Shown here in pieces: positions 55,096-64,000 of a DNA stretch of 64,000 bases. Each line of letters opens with the position of its first letter. The stretch's first letter is position 1. The notes under the pieces are model-generated. The model searched no databases. It was not told where the DNA came from and saw nothing but the letters and a program-made list of their open reading frames with translations. Made by a program: the position numbers and the translations under genes. Location of the stretch: positions 352,531 to 416,530 of the forward strand of contig FWCC01000137.1 in NCBI GenBank assembly GCA_900169235.1, in the 5' to 3' direction. This stretch comes from Zarea fungicola. Its lineage: Eukaryota; Ascomycota; Sordariomycetes; Hypocreales; Cordycipitaceae.

Positions 55096-57907
55096 CTAGT
55101 GAGGAACTGAGACTCTGTTGGTCCCACGGAATACAGACTGGCCAGTATAGAAATTTGAAGCGATACAGCCAGGCCACGGTTGATATTAAAATAATCGTGT
55201 TCAGAGAGGTAATGCGTGATGACAGGGGAACCAATCGCGTTATCTGAACAAAGAGGTTCTTGGACTTGACTCAAGCAATGGCGTCAGCTACCTCCATTTG
55301 CGGTTAGGAGTGATGGAGGCCAGGGCTAAGGCTACCTGATTAGAAAACTTACACCAAAGCAACATGGAGGGGTGCACATTGGCATTTAATCCATTAAAAG
55401 GGGAATTTATATCTGCTTTTGGTCGTTGCCAACAAGTTAGGGATCTAGGAAGCTGGACCGTCGGTTCACCGAAAACCCTAAACTGGACCAATAGTTAGTT
55501 AAACGCACCCACACGATTAGGAGCCAAGTATGCAACAGTAACACTTTATTGCTGTCCAACTTTACATCGCTATAGGTCTTTTGTTAGGCAAAGTTGCTAG
55601 TGTGCTACGCTCTCTGAGGAATCTTCATTGATTTTAAAAGTGCCAAAGTGAAACGGAATACCGGAAGGGCTGAATGTCGTTGGTGTACGAAACCCCATCT
55701 ATTGCATATCATGATTAATAATCTTCCACAGTGCCAGAACAAGCCCGCTGCGGTAATAAGCCACCACCGCAGTCACAAACTGAAGCCGAAACGTGGAGAG
55801 TAAGGCCAAACTGGGCTAGTTGCCCTGGACATTACCGGCTACCTGCCGTGCCGGCTGCCGAACTAGACGAAGCAGCGCGTAACTAATGGGCTTGGATAGA
55901 GCTAGCTTTATAATCGAAGCTACTTTTCCCTAGTGGGGGAGTGTCAGAGACTTTTAGAGGTGTCTTTCATGCACTAGTATGCGGAGTAAATGGTAGTCGA
56001 AATACAGCAACTTTTTATCTTCTGAAGTCGCTACAGATACCTAGTCCTGTAGTCAACATCAACTGCGACAGTGGAGCAGCGGCGCATTTCCGTGCTAATT
56101 TCGAATCCATGATAGAGCTGACGTGAGACATTGTAAAATATCAGTAATCAACGTTCTTCGTGAGAAAGGACCCAAAACACTCGTATTGGATAATAAAAAG
56201 GGGCAAAGGAGCTTGTGTTGAGCTTTGTCTAGTAAATAAGCGCCCTAGATGATGACCTCTGGCTCTCTGATACAAAATTGCAGCAGTTTTCCATAAGTTT
56301 TAGGTGCAATATTATCACATTTAAAGAAGAACAACAGCAATGAGAGTAAGAACGGGTAGCTGCCCTGCATGCCCACGTTCAAAGAGCAACTGACTACCTC
56401 TCATAACGCCACAATGTTGCTTTTTTTCTTCCATGTTAAAGGAAGTCTCCAACAAGCATCATAAGTCTTTTTCACAGCAATAGGTCTTACACCTCCAGCA
56501 TACCTCCGTTGTTGTTTTTACATATCCTTCTTACTCCTCTGTATCATGAGTTGTATTACCCGCGCAACACAAGCCGCCTCGCAGTAGCCTCGTTTTGTAT
56601 TAGTACGAGTAAGGGAGAGCGGTAGTGCACCAGCATAGGCGAGTTGCCGCTACAAAAGGCCACCACGTATCAATCAGATTTGTTTCCCCGTAGGATCGCT
56701 GTGTACAACGTGATAGTCTTCGTAGGAAGTGACGAAAAGAAACATTTAATAGATACAACGTATTGAAGGCAATCGACTTGCCTTGCTCATGATAAGTAGA
56801 AGTTAGTACATGGTGCGGAAAAAACCGGTGCTAGGTTGGCTTGTCGGCGTACCCAATGTGGCGCCAAATATATCGCATGATGACAGCATACCTGGACGAG
56901 ACATGTGCTTGGATGCCCTAGCCACCTCGCAGCCAAAGCTCGGGACAGGAGCGCCACTCGGCTCATCCCACTGGCCAGTGCCCACCCAAATGCATTTATA
57001 TTGTTGTGCAGACGGCGCCTTGACTGGCCCGGTCATCTTATGGCTAGTCATGCCGTGGCCGCCGGCCGCCGGTGGACTAAGTTCCGCCTGGCGGACAATG
57101 TGGAATATAAAACGGGTTTTCGAGTACATCAGACACGTCTGTAACGTATTTACTTGTCTTTTCTGACTCGATAATCGCTTCGACGCAGGTTCTCAGCATG
57201 GCCAGGGAAGCATCAGCCTTGCTGCCAGCGCGTTCCCTGGTCAATTGAGCAGGGGAATGATGGCCGCTGATGGGCCGACTTTTTCTTTATGTAAGAATCA
57301 TGATGATTATAGAGGATATGGATGAAGCCGAGGTAGCTATTCTACAGCCTATCATTATCCGCAGCAATTCCTAGTACAAACGACATTCAGGCAGGCACAG
57401 CAGGACAGACTGTTGGGGAGTCTTCTCTCTAACATGTCCATGTAACGAGACTACACTATGCGCGTTCTTTCAGCACGTGGGGGCAGCTCCCTTGAATGAA
57501 GTTCAGGGTAGTAAATACAATTCTAGTGGATTCAACGTATGTAGTATGGGTTGGAAGGAAATATGAACGTGGCGTGGATTGATGCCAATTTGCTTATCCA
57601 GACGGTCATCTGAGCTGCACTACGCCAACGGTACCGCAAGAAAGTATCCTTTGAGTTACGGGGCCTAGGTAGCTATAATTGCACAATGAATGAATTTGGT
57701 TTAGCCTTTAGTATATACAGCCTTATTATAAGCGGGTTAGGTTATTCAGCATCGTAATCCCTCGCGTATAATCCGTTTCTGAGCAACCATATCTAAAGTG
57801 CAAAAAGACTTGATCAACCTTGTGCTTTTTATTTAGCTTCCTAACCCATTTACACCCAAATTAAAGAGCCGATGCGTATAAATTGGCTTTTTCGTATCCA
57901 AGTGCCC
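55096..57907. other. Gene-poor stretch
   Basis: 2.8 kb with no supported gene. Short open frames (for example 56803-57129) have no recognisable features. AT content and A/T runs are high. Confidence 0.5.
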
Positions 57908-58490
57908 TTAATTAATCACATTAACTGCAATGGAGAGTGCAACAATATTGCCAAAAAATACCCTCATTGTAGTTCTCGCAGCTCCAATAAAACCTGTCCA
58001 CGAGTTGTCTGCAAGCCCTTCTGCAGCAATACAAGCATGGTTAACGACACCAAATGCTCCACCGACAGGTACCGCGGCCTGGCCAGTGAAGGTCACCTCG
58101 CAGTCAACCGCATGAGCTCTCCCCATGTGGTCTGTGAAGCTAATTGTGCTGCCAACTTGAGTCCTCTGATTTCTCTAAATATCGCTGGAAAGAGGTTCTC
58201 CAGCTTGAAAGAATAGGTTTGAATAGTCTTCTAGTGACCAGCCATTTGTTGAGCTTCCACTCCCAGTGCGAAGATCACATTCATTGCCATCAGAGAGGGT
58301 AAACCTGGTTTCGGTCCATTTCTCCAGATGTGCTCCAAAGGCCCATGCTTCATTGATGTTTTTTGACTGCAAAGCTACTGATTCAGCTTGTCGAGGTGTA
58401 ATAGGAGTGCCAAAGCTGTGGTCATAATGCTAATGGTAGGAAAGATTGATTTGAGCAGCATGGGCTGATGTAGCGGAGAAGGCACTACAA
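57908..58490 (-). pseudogene. Broken gene for an unrecognised probably secreted protein
   Basis: One reading frame on the minus strand is continuous for about 190 codons except for two TAG codons. It begins after an acceptor-like TTTGTAG at about 58488 with an Ala-rich stretch (CSAFSATSAHAA), consistent with the end of a signal peptide. TAG interrupts after NLSYH near 58435; the frame goes on (HYDHSFGTPITPRQAES, then EAWAFGAHLEKWTETRF). A second TAG is at 58175-58177 after SSDI; the frame goes on again through STISFTDHMGRAHAVDCEV to a normal stop at 57908. Both interruptions would be CAG-to-TAG changes on the coding strand. No first exon was found. The family is not recognised. Confidence 0.6.
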
Positions 58491-61272
58491 ATTTACGCAA
58501 TCTCAAGTATTTATTTAATTGGAGGATTGAGAAACTGAAACTACTTTGCTACTTACCTCTAGGTAATTTTGATTACTTATTGAAAACGAGATCCAGCACA
58601 TACTGTGAAGCAAGAATAGGACGGGAAAGTTCTTGGCCCATGCCGCCAATGTGCTTAGCATAAGCTAGCTGCATATAGTGCTTGCAGGGGCCCTGATGAT
58701 GAGAAGTAAGGACACACTCATCTTTTTCTTTCGTTAACTACTATGGGTTTTTGCATAAAAATGCACAGCTTTGAGTCTTTACCCGGACTGCCATGAGCTT
58801 TGAGGGTGCAGTATCAGTTCAAGAGTACACTTCATTGCTAACACAAAAGAGAATATAAGAGGCAAACCCTCTGTTATTTTGCTATTTCGTTTCGCTGCAT
58901 GGACGCTTACTAGGTATTTCTGAAAATAAGCGAAACCGAGCTGAGTCCATCATAGAAAGCAGAAGTGGAAAAGTCTCATCGATCCATTGACTCTATGCTC
59001 ACATTAAATAACAAAACACAAAATGATTATCTTTTCCTCCTCTGAGAAATGGTCAAAGTGTTGGTATATCATAGCAACGTAGTTATCGCAGTTGCGAAAG
59101 CCGCATATGGGAATCTAGCTCGGTTTAGGGCTGTAGGGCTCAAGATCTGACGTTATCATTTAGGGCCTATATTGACCTGGGTTCTTACTCGTGCTATCGA
59201 GGCCGGAAGGCCCTTGCTAGCGACGATGGAGCTGCCCCCGTTTATTTCCGCGCAGCAAGCCGGACAATCTTACGCATGTCCAATGGGAGATAGGTCACTG
59301 TGATCCTTGGCCTTTGATAACCTGTCTGAACCTCTCAACCCTGTGCAAGTGGAGGCAGGATGCGAAAAGATGAACCGCGCTGTATGCAGTCACAGGTGTC
59401 TATTACGCTAGGCAAATACATACTTCAATTGGACCTTTTTGCAAATAAAAAATAAAAAATAAGAATAATCATGGTTATTTGTTTTGATCCTTTTTCCTCT
59501 TACCAATGGTACTGTCATATTTCTGTCTCAATTCTGGCTAGGGTCCAGATTACGAGTTCTTATTCTACTATTTTGTTATTTAGAGCGGGTTTATACATGA
59601 AAATGCACAGCTTTCAGTCTATGTCAGGGACCCTAGCAATTTCCAAGGGAGCCTTCTAGTCTTAGAAAGCCCCCTTTATTGCTAACGCAACAGGGAACAG
59701 AAAAAGCAAAATCTCTATATTCTCTCATTTATTTTAGCTCCATCGACGCGCATTTTCAAAAATAAGCAAAATCCACTCACTATACGTGCCCCGCCGCGCC
59801 GCATTCGCTCGAGGGTTAGGGTTAGCTCGCGAATGGCGTGGGGGCGTGCAACATGTGCAATCATTCACAGAAGGTACAAGAGGACCATAGATCCTTTATA
59901 CCTGTTACCACTTTAAATAAAAAATAGCAGAATAAGAGGAACTCATTATCTGGGCCTAAAGAGTCCAACAACGCTCGCCCACTTTAAAGCACACTTACAT
60001 TGCAACTCCGCAACCTCCGCCCAATGTTTGAGTTGCCAATGCGCCACCATCCACTCATCCTACGATTATGAGCTGGTGGCTTTCTGGCTGGGTTCTCCTA
60101 ATGTATGTAGTGACTCAGTGACCTAAAATGATGTGGCGCACCCGCAATAGATGAATTGACTCAATTGTGATGATGATTACTAGATAAACTGCACTTGGAG
60201 GCTAGGCGGAGCCTTGTGAAGCCTCAAAATGGGCCTCACTTATTATCCTCCTACAGACCACCACGATAGCTTCTCCAATCCATGCAAAGCAGGACATGAA
60301 CAGCTCCGCTCCAGAAGTCGCATTGCGCCCGCTTTCACCGAATAACGGAGCTTCTACCTGAATCAATGCGCTTCCTTAAAACCACAAGATATTGGGTATC
60401 TCTTGTAAGCGGCAGCCGGCACGGCGAACTGGCTGGGCAGCCAGCGGGTCCTCGTTGCTGCTGACCGTCCCCCCCACGATCAACATGTAGGTGACATCCC
60501 GGCAGTTGCTTGTTTTCTTGTTTAAATGGAATACTCCGGTACTTATCTGACACTAACCCCATAATCTAGCCGATTGCGCTACCAAAAAATGCTGGGAATG
60601 TTGCCCAGATGCCAGTTTTCTGGTGTAAAAGTATCCCGCAGGAGCAAGATTGGCGCATCGCACAGCCAGCCGTACCGACGTACCAACGGTTAGTTCTGAG
60701 CGCTGTTATTGCTTTCACTTGACCCATTGGACAACCCTCATAGCATTCTATGCCATTCGTGTTATCTGCTAAGCTCCCAATTGCGAATGGCAAAACAACC
60801 AGACTTGGCTCTACTTCCTAGCCTCAAAAGGCTAGACAACTGTGCGAGCTAACTAGGATGAAATCTGTCGGAATCCCAAGGTTGATTTACTACTGGGTAG
60901 CATCACAAGCGAATTAAACGTATAAACCTGCATCGAGGAATGAATTGATGTATCTACTAGCTATTAATGAGGCATCTCAACCACTACTTGCAGGACCACA
61001 CTCTGACATAACCAATCAGCCAATCAGAGGTTGATTTGCCTGCATGATATCTTTCAGACATTTTCGTACGCGTTCGGACAGCCACACTGAATTGCATTCT
61101 TCACTCAAACGCAGAAGGCGCGCACCTACATCTCCATAGCCCGTAAGCAAGCCATATATCTGACCACTTGCACATGTGCCGGCAGAACTTACAAGGTGGC
61201 TACATCTCATATCAAGCATCCCCATTTTACGGAAATAATGCGGCCGCCATCCCTGAAACAGATGAGTTGTGG
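58491..61272. other. Gene-poor stretch with duplicated segments
   Basis: No supported gene. Two diverged copies of a ~220-bp segment lie at about 58735-58950 and 59560-59770 (shared AAAATGCACAGCTTT, ATTGCTAAC, and AAATAAGC...AATC near the end). Two tandem GGGTTA units lie at 59813-59824. Confidence 0.55.
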
Positions 61273-61577
61273 GACCGCTCCCATACACCGACGCTTCTCA
61301 CCGATAATGATTACTTATTATTTAGCTTATTGCTCTCCATTTCTCCAGAAGCGCACGAGTCATCGATAATGAAGGCAGGATCCCTACTTTCCACGTGGTC
61401 TGCCTTGCCATTGGTGATGCACCTAACCGCTCACATACACCAACACTTCTACCAGACTGTAATTGCCGATTGTTTAGCTTAACAATGGTTATCTGTCTAT
61501 TCGTCGGAAAAGGACCGAGTCATGGGTATCTAAGGCAACATCATACTTCGCACGTGGCTTGCCCTGCCGCTGGCGGT
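61273..61577. repeat. Diverged tandem duplication of about 150 bp
   Basis: Copy A, about 61273-61412, and copy B, about 61425-61577, share ACCGCTC.CATACACC.AC.CTTCT, TGTTTAGCTTA/TATTTAGCTTA, GAGTCAT and ACGTGG.TGCC.TGCC. Small indels and substitutions separate the copies. The array lies 140-440 bp upstream of the secreted protein at 61717. Confidence 0.75.
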
Positions 61578-61624
61578 CGACCTCAACATGAGATCAGGTA
61601 GCATTCGATGTAGAGCTCACGGTG

Positions 61625-61631
61625 TATATAA
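61625..61631 (+). promoter_or_regulatory. TATA box of the downstream secreted gene
   Basis: TATATAA, 86-92 bp upstream of the ATG at 61717, the usual distance in fungal TATA promoters. Confidence 0.6.
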
Positions 61632-61716
61632 GGGCTGCTTGATACCTTCCAATTCCATTTCTGAGATGCACTTTAAGCAATATAGTCATCAACCAAGTCT
61701 GAGCAATATTCGCATC

Positions 61717-62595
61717 ATGAGGCTTCAAACTACTCTTCTTCTGTTTTTTGTGGCAGCTGGCTTGTCCAACCCACTTGCTCTGAGAAACAGCGCACCTCTT
61801 GCTCCGAGAAATGGCGCGCCACCAGGCAACGGGACCTTCTTTTCATGCACAGACAACTCGTCCGACCCTCGTTGTGCCTTTGTCAAACACCCTAGCCGAG
61901 ACGTCATCACTAGAATCACCCATCCCAACGGAACCACTGAGGTTGTGCGGAACAAGTACACTCGCGAGCAACTTCAGCAAATCCGCATCGCCAACAACAT
62001 TTCCAGCGTCGAGTACCAGCCTGGCGAGAAAATCCGTGACAAAAGAGAAGGGTTGCCTCTTATTTGCACCCACGAGACCCAGGAGTGGTTTGATCAATAT
62101 GCGTGGGGATTCTGGTACCAGGCCTGGCACCAGGTGGGAAGCTGCTTCTACTGTGATAGCTGCGATGACGCGATTGCCACGAGCTTCGGCGTTAGCGAGA
62201 CCTGGACTGCCGGACTTCAAACGGAATTCAGCGGTATCCTTAAAGCTCAGTTTAGCTTTTCTTGGGGCAACGTACAGACTTTGACGGATACTCGAAGATG
62301 TCGATGGCAAAATGTCCAGAATGGCTGCCACTCCATCTGGTATCAGCCTCTCATGTCCTGGCACAATGGATGGCCAAACTACCAGACCCATGTTCACTGT
62401 CCCGCAAATCAAGGCGACCCTGCCTATGACTACTACTATGACCACAACTATGTGTGGGCTAATGTCAACCAGGCAGCCAATAATAACGGGATTAACTCGG
62501 GCAACCTAGGCTGTGACAGTGGCTGCCAGGGTCCGGACAGGAGACAATGCGAGTATGGAAATACTGGTGGACAACTTTGGCCTAACGCGAATTAG
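61717..62595 (+). CDS. Secreted cysteine-rich pro-protein with Kex2-type site
   Basis: Start at the ATG at 61717; the frame is open upstream to 61588 but the residues there are not signal-like. The product is 292 residues. Residues 1-19 are a signal peptide (LQTTLLLFFVAAGLSNP). Residues 20-110 look like a propeptide, with a short duplicated stretch LRNSAPLAPRNGAP near the start and a dibasic Lys-Arg at 109-110, a Kex2-type site. The predicted mature part (111-292) has about ten Cys (for example CFYCDSC and CDSGC), many Trp/Tyr/His, and a SFGVSETWTAGLQTEFSG block with alternating Ser/Thr and hydrophobic residues as in beta-rich pore-forming or carbohydrate-binding proteins. I name no family. 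A TATA box and tandem duplication lie upstream. Confidence 0.8.
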   Translation: MRLQTTLLLFFVAAGLSNPLALRNSAPLAPRNGAPPGNGTFFSCTDNSSDPRCAFVKHPSRDVITRITHPNGTTEVVRNKYTREQLQQIRIANNISSVEYQPGEKIRDKREGLPLICTHETQEWFDQYAWGFWYQAWHQVGSCFYCDSCDDAIATSFGVSETWTAGLQTEFSGILKAQFSFSWGNVQTLTDTRRCRWQNVQNGCHSIWYQPLMSWHNGWPNYQTHVHCPANQGDPAYDYYYDHNYVWANVNQAANNNGINSGNLGCDSGCQGPDRRQCEYGNTGGQLWPNAN

Positions 62596-64000
62596 AGGCT
62601 ATTACAAGCTGGCGGGTCCTATGTGGCATTTATCGGGGTCTTCAGCCATAGGATGGAGTTCCCCTTAATAGCTTAATTGTCATATACGGCAGGCCATAAT
62701 GTTGTGACTGCTGACTCGGGTCAAGCAGCGTATCCAGCGAGGCATGACTCCTGCCGAAGCAGGCTTCCGTCGGTTGGCACCGTGACCGACAGCAGCCTGC
62801 CGTGGATACCTAGTCATCACGGCAGCTGAGGAGAGGAGAGATTTTACGTTTACTGATTGCTTTTCCTGAATTTCTGTATATAGAGGAGGAATTCCTCCCC
62901 TAGCCGTAGCTAGATTCCTAATATCATCAAGGGACAATTTGCATACCAGCTGTGAGAATCACCTCACAGCCCGTGCATCGTAATTGCTTGTGCTTGTACC
63001 AATACATAAATACCAGTACCTAGTTTAATAACGGTGTACTGCTTGTAGAACCATCAATTATTCATCCACTTGTGGCTAGATGGACCGGCTAGCCCTCTTT
63101 TTATTTCAGAGTAGAGGCTTATTATTTCGAATAGACACGTAGTTGTTCTTGGCTTCCATCACAGGGTAACACGAGGGTCGTCGACATGCCTGACAGTAGC
63201 ATGAAAGCGTTCCTTGCGGTGAAACTCCCGGCGCCAGCGCGTCCCGGGCGCACACAGTTCCATATTCCAAGAAGGATGTTCCCAGCATAGAGGAGATCCC
63301 CCCACTGAGCGAAGAAAACAAATCCATCCTTGCTGTTGTGGAAGGAGAAGATGAAGTACCCTCATGTGTCTGAAATGGTGTCTGACTTGTTGTCAATATT
63401 GTCCATGTCCACCGAGATGGAAAGAACGGGCCTTCGGCAGTGCAGAAAAGTGATGGGCACACAATTGGAATGGCCAGAGCACGGCCATGGAGCAGGGAGG
63501 GGTTTATCTTGCCTCCATGGCAGTGAAGCGTTTGAGATCAATTTAATAATGTAAGCATCAGCGAAAGCAGTGGTATGGTGCCGGTCAACCCCAATCCAAC
63601 TGAAATTGCTCGCTCACGGGGTCCAATTTAACTGCGTCGGCGTCTTTCCGTAATCCAACTACTTGGTGGATTATCACCCGCCCGCCCCCTGCCCTACCGC
63701 TCTGGAGCTCACATCCGTGGTACTGGCCGGGCGACGTTTGCGGGGCTGCTTCTCATTTTCTCCCAAGCTTTGGCCCAAGCTTGTGGATTACTGACATCGA
63801 GGGCCGGTTCTTGCAGTCCGCCTTTCAGGAGATAGAGATGGGTATTTTACGGTTTTAAGTTTAGCTCCTTAAGGATAGCCTATCACAGCTAACTATTTCT
63901 AAAAGTATACAATATACTGGGTATGAGGCGAAAGTTTAATACCCTAGGTAGGTACCTTTTTTTGACGCTAGGCTTTTCTAAGGTTTAGTGGACCTATATA
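62596..64000. other. 3' edge of window, hairpin and AT-rich DNA
   Basis: No gene is supported. A strong 16-bp stem hairpin is at 62759-62800. Short minus-strand open frames are not convincing. Confidence 0.5.
62759..62800. repeat. Inverted repeat (hairpin)
   Basis: Left arm 62759-62774 (GCAGGCTTCCGTCGGT) and right arm 62785-62800 pair at 14 of 16 positions around a 10-base loop. Weaker pairing extends outward to GTATCCA / TGGATAC. It lies about 165 bp after the stop of the secreted-protein gene. Confidence 0.7.

Noticed and set aside
55096..57907. Possible transposon in the gene-poor stretch
   Set aside because: No transposase-like reading frame, terminal repeat pair or target duplication could be seen.
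1..64000. CRISPR array, rRNA or tRNA genes
   Set aside because: No spaced direct repeats of array type, and no rRNA or tRNA sequence was recognised on either strand.

Overview
The window is nuclear DNA of a filamentous ascomycete, most likely a Sordariomycete and probably of the order Hypocreales. The basis is many short introns (about 48-85 bp) with GTAAGT/GTATGT donors and CTAAC-type branch points, NLR-type STAND proteins, a WSC-domain protease, a con-13-like protein and several secreted proteins. The species cannot be named from sequence alone. Reading frames were checked across almost every splice junction, so most gene models below are exon-exact; uncertain junctions are stated.

Layout: 1-7.6 kb holds bystin/Enp1 (ribosome biogenesis, +), an unrecognised five-exon gene (+) and an LtrA-family membrane protein (-). 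8.7-16.3 kb is an accessory block: a complete NLR (membrane anchor, alpha/beta hydrolase, NACHT, ankyrin repeats; -), a decayed partial copy of its tail, and an F-box-like gene with several disruptions. 16.6-26.8 kb is a dense housekeeping block: Rpn6 (-), Mge1 (+), Yos1 (-), Rfc1 (-), mitochondrial L16 (+) and a GFA-domain enzyme (+). 27.5-37.9 kb is looser: con-13-like protein (-), small secreted protein (-), YciI-like protein (-), zinc alcohol dehydrogenase (+), an unrecognised coiled-coil protein (+) and a probable stand-alone STAND N-terminal-type protein (-). 38.3-42.2 kb holds Rfc5 (+), a secreted chymotrypsin-fold protease (-) and an Ayr1-like short-chain reductase (-). 43-46.8 kb is a second NLR (nucleoside phosphorylase-NACHT-ankyrin, -) interrupted by an in-frame stop. 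48.1-55.1 kb holds an ICMT-like methyltransferase (+), a Gly-rich-tailed protein (+) and an eight-exon secreted WSC-subtilase (-). 55.1-64 kb is gene-poor, with a broken gene, diverged duplications and one secreted pro-protein (+).

The core genes serve ribosome assembly, the proteasome, mitochondrial import and translation, ER-Golgi traffic and DNA replication. Two subunits of one clamp loader (Rfc1 and Rfc5) lie 14 kb apart, and both have MluI-box-like elements in their upstream regions. The accessory genes look like non-self recognition and secreted interaction functions, with clear turnover: repeat homogenisation, partial duplication, premature stops and pseudogenes. The strongest leads are the two NLRs, their contrasting fates, and the unusual WSC-subtilase fusion.
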